Of a stretch of DNA of 17,484 bases, positions 7,582 through 12,971 are shown one piece after another. Each line of letters opens with the position of its first letter. The stretch's first letter is position 1. Position numbers and translations under genes: made by a program. The DNA is from WJMB01 sp964581465 (lineage in GTDB: Bacteria > RBG-13-66-14): positions 1 to 17,484 of the forward strand of contig CAZOOP010000054.1 in assembly GCA_964581465.1 (NCBI GenBank), read 5' to 3'. Under the pieces are notes generated by a model. It made no database searches and was not told the DNA's origin. It worked only from the letters and a program-made list of their open reading frames with translations.

Positions 7582-7613
7582 TGCCGCCCGCGCAAGTGCA
7601 ACTCCAGCAAGTA

Positions 7614-7666
7614 CCCGTTAGCGTGACGATTCTCACTCTTCCAGGCAATAACCCGACGCTAACGGG
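7614..7666 (+). promoter_or_regulatory. Perfect 11-bp inverted repeat in the infA leader
   Basis: CCCGTTAGCGT (7614-7624) is the exact reverse complement of ACGCTAACGGG (7656-7666), with 31 nt between the arms. It lies about 25 nt after the predicted transcription start and about 70 nt before the infA start codon. In RNA it would form an 11-bp stem closing a 31-nt loop. It could act as an mRNA control or stability element or as a protein-binding site in DNA. I do not recognise a known riboswitch. Confidence 0.5.
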
Positions 7667-7734
7667 AAGAGCCAGCCGGCTTCAACCAACCGGATAGAAG
7701 CAGCCTGTCGCAACCGAGGGAAAACGGGATCAAG

Positions 7735-7953
7735 ATGGCCAAAGAAGACGTCATCCAGGTCGAGGGAGTGGTCACCAAGGCGCTGCCCAACGCCATGTTC
7801 CGCGTCAAGCTGGACAACGGGCGCAGCATCCTGGCCCACATCTGTGGCAAGATGCGGATGAACTTCGTGCGCATTCTGCCCGGCGACCGGGTCCGCGTCG
7901 AGGTCACCCCGTACGATCTGACCAAGGGCCGCATCACCTGGCGCTTCAAGTAG
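7735..7953 (+). CDS. infA: Translation initiation factor IF-1
   Basis: This is IF-1, 72 residues, the standard length. It binds the 30S A site and helps IF2 and IF3 select the start codon. The sequence is a single S1/OB fold: MAKEDVIQVEGVVTKALPN at the start, FRVKLDNGRSILAHICGKMR in the middle, and the near-invariant LTKGRITWRFK at the end. The ATG follows an ACGGGATCAAG stretch, a modest ribosome-binding site. It appears to have its own promoter (7552-7581) and is followed by a hairpin and a long gap, so it may be transcribed as a single gene. Confidence 0.98.
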   Translation: MAKEDVIQVEGVVTKALPNAMFRVKLDNGRSILAHICGKMRMNFVRILPGDRVRVEVTPYDLTKGRITWRFK

Positions 7954-7998
7954 CACGGCCGACGAGGCCGCGAAGGCGCGGCTCGGTCGGCTGCCGTG
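7954..7998 (+). other. Long imperfect hairpin just after the infA stop
   Basis: The bases directly after the infA stop can fold back. CACGG (7954-7958) pairs with CCGTG (7994-7998), and further inside CCGAC, GAG and CCGCG blocks pair with their complements across small bulges, closing on an AAGG loop. No T-run follows, so it does not look like a classical terminator. It could protect the infA mRNA 3' end or be a Rho-independent site of unusual form. Confidence 0.4.
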
Positions 7999-8376
7999 AG
8001 TATGCGCCGTCCAGACAGTCCCTCTCCGGCGCGGCTTCCCGTCGATCACAGCAGGCTGCCGGTTTGGCGGCTGATCGTTGGAATCGGGCTCCCCATGACC
8101 ATTGGACCATTGTCCGGACACCTCGACTCGGACGGCGGGCGGTAATCAGCGGATCCAACAGCCGTATTTGTTCGAACGCGTTGTTATCTTGTTTTCAATC
8201 CAAGCGCCTTTATTCAAAGCCTTAATCACAGGGCCGTCATCCCGCTCTGGTTGCGGTACCGCCGCGAGCAGCGCCCCGACGGTTCAAAGAAACACAAGGC
8301 GCACACCGCTTTCATAGCATATTTACCGCTCCGGCCGCTGCCGCGGCCCATCGGGCGCTAACGCGAGGTAACCGCC
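7999..8376 (+). other. Non-coding gap between infA and rpmJ
   Basis: This stretch has no believable gene. The open frames in it are short, of odd composition and resemble nothing known. An AT-richer patch at about 8165-8230 and another at 8310-8325 (TTCATAGCATATTTA) stand out from the GC-rich surroundings and may hold the promoter for rpmJ and the alpha-operon genes. I could not pair a clean -35 with a -10. The ribosome-binding site of rpmJ is GAGGTAA, close to 8376. Confidence 0.5.
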
Positions 8377-8490
8377 ATGAAGGTACGCAGCTCAGTCAAA
8401 CCGATTTGCGACAAGTGTCGCATTGTCAAGCGCCACGGCGTCGTGCGCGTGATCTGCAAGAATCCGCGCCACAAGCAGCGCCAGGGCTAG
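8377..8490 (+). CDS. rpmJ: 50S ribosomal protein bL36 (L36), zinc-binding
   Basis: This is a 37-residue gene beginning MKVRSSVKPICDKCRIV and ending KNPRHKQRQG. It is bL36, the smallest 50S protein, which binds 23S rRNA. The zinc ligands C11, C14, C27 and H32 are all present in the C-x2-C-x12-C-x4-H arrangement, so this is the zinc form. The ATG at 8377 follows GAGGTAACC. It is the first gene after the 423-bp gap and so probably the first gene of the alpha-operon transcript here. Confidence 0.97.
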   Translation: MKVRSSVKPICDKCRIVKRHGVVRVICKNPRHKQRQG

Positions 8491-8493
8491 GGC

Positions 8494-8515
8494 GTTTCCG
8501 CCTCCGGGCGGAAGC
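8494..8515 (+). other. Hairpin in the rpmJ-rpsM spacer
   Basis: TTCCGCC (8496-8502) pairs exactly with GGCGGAA (8507-8513) around the tetraloop TCCG, and two further pairs (one of them G-U) extend the stem outward. The rpsM ribosome-binding site lies about 12 nt downstream. There is no adjoining T-run. In many bacteria the start of rpsM is where the alpha operon is controlled by uS4, so a structured leader here is of interest, but I see no clear pseudoknot match. Confidence 0.4.
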
Positions 8516-8538
8516 CCGTGCGATTTTAAAGGAGCAAG

Positions 8539-8910
8539 ATGGCCCGTATCGCCGGGGTCGACCTGCCGCGCGACAAGCATATCTCCATCAGCCTGACCTA
8601 CATCTTCGGCATCGGCCGCACCAGCGCCGTGGAGATCTGCCGCAAGGCCGAACTCGATCCTTCAACCAAGACCCGGGACCTCACCGACGAGGAAATCACC
8701 CGCATCCGTCAGGTCATCGAGGCCGACTACAACGTCGAGGGCGCCCTGCGCGGCCAGGTGGCCCGCAACATCAAGCGCCTGATGGCCATCAACTGCTACC
8801 GCGGCCTGCGCCACAAGCGGGGTCTGCCGGCCCACGGCCAGCGCACCCGCACCAACGCCCGCACCCGCAAGGGTCCCAAGCGCACCGTGGGAGCCAAGCG
8901 CAAGCAGTAG
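8539..8910 (+). CDS. rpsM: 30S ribosomal protein uS13 (S13)
   Basis: This is uS13, 123 residues, in the 30S head, where it forms intersubunit bridges and touches P-site tRNA. Family features are MARIAGVDLPRDKHISISLT, the helix-hairpin-helix-like YIFGIGRTSAVEIC, GQVARNIKRLM, and the GLRHKRGLPAHGQRTRTNAR signature with the basic tail ending GAKRKQ. The ATG has AAAGGAGC upstream (8526-8533). The length and position, between rpmJ and rpsK, are standard. Confidence 0.98.
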   Translation: MARIAGVDLPRDKHISISLTYIFGIGRTSAVEICRKAELDPSTKTRDLTDEEITRIRQVIEADYNVEGALRGQVARNIKRLMAINCYRGLRHKRGLPAHGQRTRTNARTRKGPKRTVGAKRKQ

Positions 8911-9000
8911 GTCCGTCTCGACCTGGACAAACCACGAACCGGCGCGGGAACCGGCCCGCCGGCAAGCGTTTTCAAGCGATTATTTGAAGAGAGGGAAGCT

Positions 9001-9387
9001 ATGGCTCGCCGCCGCCGCCGCTCGGTCAAACTCACCGAGGGCAACCCCGAGGGGATCATCAACATCCGCTCCTCGTTCAACAACACGATCATCTCCGTGT
9101 CCACCCTGGACGGTCGGGTCATCGGTTGGGGCAGCTCCGGCACCTCGGGCTTCAAGGGATCGAAGAAGTCGACCCCCTTCGCCGCCCAGGTCACTGCCGA
9201 TATCTGCGCCAAGAAGGCCCTCGATTCCGGCATCCGCAAGGTCGAAGTCCACATCAAGGGTCCGGGGTCCGGTCGCGAATCGGCCATCCGCGCCCTATCG
9301 GCCGCCGGACTCGGCATCACCGCCATCAAGGACATCACCAGCGTGCCCCACAACGGCTGCCGCCCCAAGAAGCGGCGCCGTCTCTAG
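9001..9387 (+). CDS. rpsK: 30S ribosomal protein uS11 (S11)
   Basis: This is uS11, 128 residues, on the 30S platform near the Shine-Dalgarno helix. Recognisable stretches are NIRSSFNNTIISVSTLDGRV, GSKKSTPFAAQVTADICAKK, the KGPGSGRESAIRAL signature and the C-terminus TSVPHNGCRPKKRRRL. An Arg-rich start (MARRRRRSVKL) replaces the more usual Lys-rich one. The ATG follows AGAGAGGGAAG, a good ribosome-binding site. A 90-nt spacer separates it from rpsM. Confidence 0.98.
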   Translation: MARRRRRSVKLTEGNPEGIINIRSSFNNTIISVSTLDGRVIGWGSSGTSGFKGSKKSTPFAAQVTADICAKKALDSGIRKVEVHIKGPGSGRESAIRALSAAGLGITAIKDITSVPHNGCRPKKRRRL

Positions 9388-9404
9388 CCCCGGAGGACAC
9401 CCCT

Positions 9405-10031
9405 TTGGCTCGTTACACTGGACCCAAATGCAAGCTCTGCCGCCGCGAGGGTGCCAAGCTCTACCTCAAGGGACAGCGTTGCAACAGCAACAAGTGCGCC
9501 ATGGAGCGCCGCCCGGACCCCCCGGGCATGCACGGACGCCGCCGCCGCCGCCGCTCGTCGTCCTACGGCCTGCAGTTACGCGAGAAGCAGCGTATCCGCC
9601 GCACCTACGGCCTGCTCGAAGCCCAGTTCTTCAACTTCTACAAGAAGGCCGAGCAGTCCAAGGGCATCACCGGTCACAACCTGCTGATCATGCTCGAGAC
9701 CCGGCTGGACAACGTCCTGTTCCGCTCCGGCTTCGTGGCCACCCGTCAGCAGGCCCGGCAGCTCATCCGCCACGGCCACGTCTCGGTCGACGGCCGCAAG
9801 GTCGACATCCCCAGCCAGATCATCGACCCCGAAGAGACCGTCCGGGTGCGCGAGAAATCGGGCATGGTGCCACAGATAAAGTTCCGTCTCGAGAAGCTCC
9901 AGCCCCAGGCCGTCAACTGGCTCGAGGTCGACAACAAAAAGCTGGAGATCAAGGTCGCCCGGCGGCCCCAGCGCGACGACATCGCCCTGCCCTTCAACGA
10001 GCAGTTGGTCGTCGAGCTTTACTCACGCTAA
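9405..10031 (+). CDS. rpsD: 30S ribosomal protein uS4 (S4), zinc-binding form
   Basis: This is uS4, 208 residues, the primary 16S binder that nucleates 30S assembly. In E. coli it also represses the alpha operon. It begins MARYTGPKCKLCRREGAKLY and has C9, C12, C26 and C31, the same zinc-site positions as Thermus thermophilus S4. The S4 RNA-binding domain is seen at RLDNVLFRSGFVATRQQARQ and HGHVSVDGRKVDIPS. The end, LPFNEQLVVELYSR, is typical. I chose TTG at 9405 from the family N-terminus and the GGAGG at 9392-9396. The frame is open further upstream, but only as a shadow of rpsK. Confidence 0.96.
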   Translation: MARYTGPKCKLCRREGAKLYLKGQRCNSNKCAMERRPDPPGMHGRRRRRRSSSYGLQLREKQRIRRTYGLLEAQFFNFYKKAEQSKGITGHNLLIMLETRLDNVLFRSGFVATRQQARQLIRHGHVSVDGRKVDIPSQIIDPEETVRVREKSGMVPQIKFRLEKLQPQAVNWLEVDNKKLEIKVARRPQRDDIALPFNEQLVVELYSR

Positions 10032-10047
10032 TCCTATCCGTTCGTTC

Positions 10048-10079
10048 CGGGTACGACGACGTCTCCCGTCGTCTACCCG
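10048..10079 (+). other. Strong bulged hairpin between rpsD and rpoA
   Basis: The 14 bases at 10048-10061 (CGGGTACGACGACG) pair with the 13 at 10067-10079 (CGTCGTCTACCCG), with only one bulged C at 10054. The loop is TCTCC. A short TTT follows. This is one of the most stable hairpins in any spacer of the window. The weak T-run makes full termination unlikely, so a partial terminator, an RNase processing site or a control element that sets rpoA relative to the ribosomal genes is more likely. Confidence 0.55.
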
Positions 10080-10134
10080 TTTAACCTTACATATGGCATA
10101 CGCCGACCGCCGCCCGAACCGCTCCAGGTGAAAG

Positions 10135-11178
10135 GTGGCCGATGGCGGCAGATTCGGGGCTCAGACGATGATCATCGGCAAGGTTCTCGAAACCGACGTC
10201 AAAGTTCAAATAATCCGGGACGATGAAAACCCCCACCGGGCTCAGTTCATCTTCGAACCCCTGGCCTCGGGGTTCGGCACCACCGTGGGCAACGCCCTGC
10301 GCCGGGTGCTCTTGTCCAGTCTAAGCTCCTACTCCGTCACCGCGGTGCGCGTCGAGGGACTCAGCAAAGACAAGCGCTACGACGCAAAGCACGAATACGA
10401 CACCCTGCAGGGCGTCGTCGAGGACGTCTCCGACATTATCCTCAACCTGCGCCAGGTCGTTTTCTCCACCAAGCTCAACACCGACGAGCCCCAGGTGGTC
10501 AGCGTCCGCGCCGAGGGACCCCACGAGATCACCGCCGCCGACCTCAACCTCCCCGGCGGGTTCTCCGTGCTCAACCCCGACTGCTACATCGCCGGCCTCG
10601 ACGACGACGGCGTCCTCGAGATGGAGATGCTGCTGATGAAGGGCCGGGGATACCTGACCGCCCACGACATAGAACTGCCCGAGGAGTACGATTTCCTGGG
10701 CCTGATCCCCATCGACGCAGTCTTCACCCCCGTCCGCAAGATCAACTACACCGTCGAGGAAACCCGGGTGGGGCAGATGACCAACTTCGACAAACTCATC
10801 CTCGAGATCGTCACCGACGGCAGCATCTCTCCCCAGGAGGCCCTCGAACGGGCCGCCGCCATCCTGATCGGCTTCTTCTCAATCATCAGCTCCGCCGAGG
10901 CCCGCAAGACCCCCGAAGAGGAACGCCTCGACGAAGAACGCCGCCGGATGGCCGAGATGCTCGCCCGTCCCGTCAGCGACCTCGAACTCTCCGTGCGCTC
11001 GGCCAACTGCCTCAAGGCCGCCCAGATCAACACCCTGGGTGACCTGGTCCAGAAATCCGAAAACGAGCTGCTCCAGTACCGCAACTTCGGCAAGAAATCC
11101 CTGGCCGAGATCCAGGAGTTCCTCGCCGGCTACGGTCTTGACCTGGGGATGGACACCAGCATATATACCGAAAGCTAA
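10135..11178 (+). CDS. rpoA: DNA-directed RNA polymerase subunit alpha
   Basis: This is the alpha subunit, which dimerises to start RNA polymerase assembly and contacts promoter DNA and activators. The N-terminal domain shows FEPLASGFGTTVGNALRRVLLSS and later GYLTAHDIELPEEYDFLGLI and PVRKINYTVEETRVGQMTNFDKLILE. The C-terminal domain (about residues 278-335) has DLELSVRSANCLKAAQINTL and NFGKKSLAEIQEFL, the helix-hairpin-helix region that binds UP elements. Two starts are possible: GTG at 10135, with AGGTG just before it (347 residues), and ATG at 10168 (336 residues, MIIGKVLETD), which aligns better with the Bacillus N-terminus. I give the longer form. Confidence 0.95.
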   Translation: MADGGRFGAQTMIIGKVLETDVKVQIIRDDENPHRAQFIFEPLASGFGTTVGNALRRVLLSSLSSYSVTAVRVEGLSKDKRYDAKHEYDTLQGVVEDVSDIILNLRQVVFSTKLNTDEPQVVSVRAEGPHEITAADLNLPGGFSVLNPDCYIAGLDDDGVLEMEMLLMKGRGYLTAHDIELPEEYDFLGLIPIDAVFTPVRKINYTVEETRVGQMTNFDKLILEIVTDGSISPQEALERAAAILIGFFSIISSAEARKTPEEERLDEERRRMAEMLARPVSDLELSVRSANCLKAAQINTLGDLVQKSENELLQYRNFGKKSLAEIQEFLAGYGLDLGMDTSIYTES

Positions 11179-11223
11179 AGCGGATTCCCGCTTTCCTACT
11201 CAAGCGCTTCGACAGGAACTCCC

Positions 11224-11637
11224 ATGAGACACCGTAAAAGCGGCTACAAACTCGGCCGCAACGCCAGCCACCGCCGGGCGCTGATGCGCAACCTCTGCCG
11301 GGCCCTGATCCGCCACGAGCGGATCGAAACCACCCACACCAAGGCCAAGGCCCTCAAGAGCTACGCCGACCGCCTCTTCGCCCGCGCGCGGCCCGCCGAC
11401 ACCGCCGCCCACCGCGCCGTCTACGCCGGCCTGGCCGGCGACCGCAAGGTCACCCGCAAGTTCTTCAACGACGTCCTGCCCCGCTACGACGGCCGCAGCG
11501 GCGGCTTCGTCCGAATCATCCCCCGCGGCTTCCGCCGCGGCGACGGAGCCGACGTCTCCTACGTCGAACTCTGCGAGATGGCCCCCGATTTCGCCGAACC
11601 CCGGGTCATCAAGCTCAAGAAGAAGATCACCGAGTAG
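11224..11637 (+). CDS. rplQ: 50S ribosomal protein bL17 (L17)
   Basis: This is bL17, 137 residues, near the peptide exit of the 50S subunit. The N-terminus MRHRKSGYKLGRNASHRRAL and the RNLCRALIRHERIETTHTKAK segment are diagnostic. NDVLPRYDGRSGGFVRIIPR and GDGADVSYVELCEM form the C-terminal half. Somewhat longer than the E. coli protein, it is within the range seen elsewhere. The ATG follows ACAGGAAC. It closes the alpha operon. Only 48 nt separate it from the serine tRNA, and no terminator is visible between them, so read-through into the tRNA is possible. Confidence 0.97.
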   Translation: MRHRKSGYKLGRNASHRRALMRNLCRALIRHERIETTHTKAKALKSYADRLFARARPADTAAHRAVYAGLAGDRKVTRKFFNDVLPRYDGRSGGFVRIIPRGFRRGDGADVSYVELCEMAPDFAEPRVIKLKKKITE

Positions 11638-11685
11638 TCCGAACCTGCCGCACCCACCACCCCGCGGCGCGCGAGTTGGGACTGC

Positions 11686-11776
11686 GGAGGGCTAGTCCTA
11701 ACTGGTAAGGCAGCGGACTTGAAATCCGCCGGGCTCCACAGAGCCCTTGCAGGTTCGAATCCTGTGCCCTCCGCCA
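11686..11776 (+). tRNA. tRNA-Ser (anticodon UGA)
   Basis: The acceptor stem GGAGGGC (11686-11692) pairs with GCCCTCC (11766-11772), followed by G and an encoded CCA. The anticodon stem GCGGA/TCCGC encloses the loop CTTGAAA with anticodon TGA (11720-11722). A long variable arm, GGGCTC/GAGCCC with loop CACA, marks a class II serine tRNA. The T arm is GCAGG-TTCGAAT-CCTG. The end of a 62-nt repeat unit begins at the very next base. Confidence 0.95.
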
Positions 11777-11792
11777 AGGGGCCTGATATTGG

Positions 11793-11854
11793 GGGCTTCA
11801 CCGATGTCGCCCCGGGTTAACAGTACACCATGATACAGGGGCCTGATATTGGGG
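11793..11854. repeat. 62-nt repeat, copy 1
   Basis: The unit runs from GGGCTTCACCGATGTCG through GGGTTAACAG to GGGGCCTGATATTGGGG. It is followed by CCGCGTGTTCGG, which recurs in altered form after copy 3. Confidence 0.9.
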
Positions 11855-11898
11855 CCGCGTGTTCGGGGCTGGTAAATGGGACCTGGGGGCTGGTATAA

Positions 11899-11960
11899 GG
11901 GCTTCACCGATGTCGTCCCGGGTTAACAGTACACCATGATACAGGGGCCTGATACGGGGG
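11899..11960. repeat. 62-nt repeat, copy 2
   Basis: This copy differs from copy 1 at three of 62 positions (a C to T at position 18, and TT to CG near the right end). It is preceded by GGGGGCTGGTATAA, a motif that also follows this copy. Confidence 0.9.
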
Positions 11961-11995
11961 GCTGGTATAGGGGATTCGCCAAGTTTTACTACTGG

Positions 11996-12057
11996 GGGCT
12001 TCACCGATGTCGCCCCGGGTTAACAGTGAATCACAACACAGGGGCCTGGTATCGGGG
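11996..12057. repeat. 62-nt repeat, copy 3
   Basis: This copy is the same length and has no gaps, but differs from copy 1 at about eight positions. Six of these cluster in the middle, where GTACACCATGATAC of copy 1 becomes GTGAATCACAACAC. The left 32 nt are identical to copy 1. Confidence 0.9.
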
Positions 12058-12337
12058 CCGCGTGTTTCGGAGGCCCGTAATCGAGCGCTGGTACTTTTAA
12101 ACTCCGCCAATGCCGCACCCGGTCAATACCACGCTAAAGTCAACCGCGAGCCGTTACCGGAGCCTCCGACAATTCGGCTCGACGCCGACAGCGGCAGCGA
12201 CGGATTCCCCGGCAGGAAGGTTATGCCGGACTCGACCCCGCGCCCGCATCGATGCCCGTAACGATGTAAACAGCAAGCGATCCGACAGCGACCGATCCCG
12301 CAAGCGAAGAAAGCAACCGAAGTCTACGCACTTATTC

Positions 12338-12366
12338 TTGCCCAACCGGCGCCGACCGGTTATAAT
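12338..12366 (+). promoter_or_regulatory. Promoter of the tRNA-Ser/tRNA-Arg unit
   Basis: TTGCCC at 12338-12343 (4 of 6 matches to TTGACA) and a perfect TATAAT at 12361-12366 are separated by exactly 17 nt. Transcription would start near 12373, about 36 nt before the mature tRNA-Ser. The spacer contains the inverted repeat AACCGG-N6-CCGGTT (12344-12361), filling the space between the two boxes. Confidence 0.8.
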
Positions 12367-12408
12367 TCCCCCGCTTGCGCAGACGCCCTCTCGGCAGAGC
12401 ACCCCGAC

Positions 12409-12501
<93 letters not shown>

Positions 12502-12514
12502 CCCGCTTCACCTG

Positions 12515-12591
<77 letters not shown>

Positions 12592-12601
12592 TCGCCCAAC
12601 C

Positions 12602-12626
12602 AACCGGCCCCGGCGGCCGGTTTTTT
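12602..12626 (+). terminator. Intrinsic terminator of the tRNA unit
   Basis: AACCGGCC (12602-12609) pairs with GGCCGGTT (12615-12622) around the loop CCGGC, and a run of six T bases covers 12621-12626. It lies 10 nt after the tRNA-Arg CCA. Confidence 0.85.
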
Positions 12627-12971
12627 GCCGTCCCGCCTTGCATCGACGGATATGATCCCACTGGTTTCAACCGGGCCGGTTACCGGGCCGTCACGGCCGC
12701 TCCTCGATTCCAGGCGGCATTACCATCTACGGCTGGACAGCCGCCTTTCCCGCCGCGGGCTATCCGGCCCCGACTCTTCGGCGATGAACAGCCGGGTTCG
12801 CCCATCGGTAAGCACCCGGTGATCCGCTCGCGGCGGTTGGCGGTCCGCTGGAGATCGCCGCTGTTTACCACGCCTTGCGCCCCGCAACGGGCTGTTTTTT
12901 GGTAAGATGGTGTCGTCAGCTTTTGTATTGAGCGAGATGCAACAACGTGAAGACGGCGGCCGGGGAGCAGC
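12627..12971 (+). other. Non-coding gap between the tRNA unit and the glycosyltransferase gene
   Basis: No gene is supported here. A near-repeat of ACCGGGCCG occurs twice around 12669-12690. At 12879-12900 a small stem, CCCG-CAA-CGGG, is followed by a T-rich tail ending in six T bases, a possible weak terminator. AT-richer sequence follows (about 12895-12930) and may hold the promoter of the next gene, but I found no pair of boxes with correct spacing. Confidence 0.5.
12879..12900 (+). terminator. Weak intrinsic terminator candidate
   Basis: CCCG (12881-12884) pairs with CGGG (12888-12891) around a CAA loop, with one further pair across a bulge, then TGTTTTTT ends at 12900. The stem is short, so this is only a candidate. 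Confidence 0.35.

Larger units (their letters stand above)
11777..12057. repeat. Block of 62-nt direct repeats between tRNA-Ser genes
   Basis: Three copies of one 62-nt unit begin at 11793, 11899 and 11996, spaced 106 and 97 nt apart. A fourth, partial copy (the last 18 nt of the unit) occupies 11777-11794, touching the CCA of tRNA-Ser. The copies align without gaps. The spaces between them share further pieces, such as GGGGGCTGGTATA (twice, near 11885 and 11957) and CCGCGTGTT after copies 1 and 3. Short minus-strand frames through the block repeat the same peptide and are not genes. I do not recognise the repeat. The remainder up to 12330 (GC-rich, no gene) shows nothing clear. Confidence 0.9.

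Noticed and set aside
7690..7703. CCGGATAGAAGCAG also found at 17200-17213
   Set aside because: One shared 14-mer is expected by chance about once in a window of this size, and the flanks do not match further.
11777..12057. CRISPR array
   Set aside because: The repeats are 62 nt, too long and too few, and the spaces between them share sequence with each other. There are no cas genes nearby.
11698..12110. Three minus-strand frames sharing the peptide LLTRGDIGEA or its frame-shifted form
   Set aside because: The shared peptide comes from translating the 62-nt DNA repeat. The frames overlap each other and a tRNA and have no good starts.
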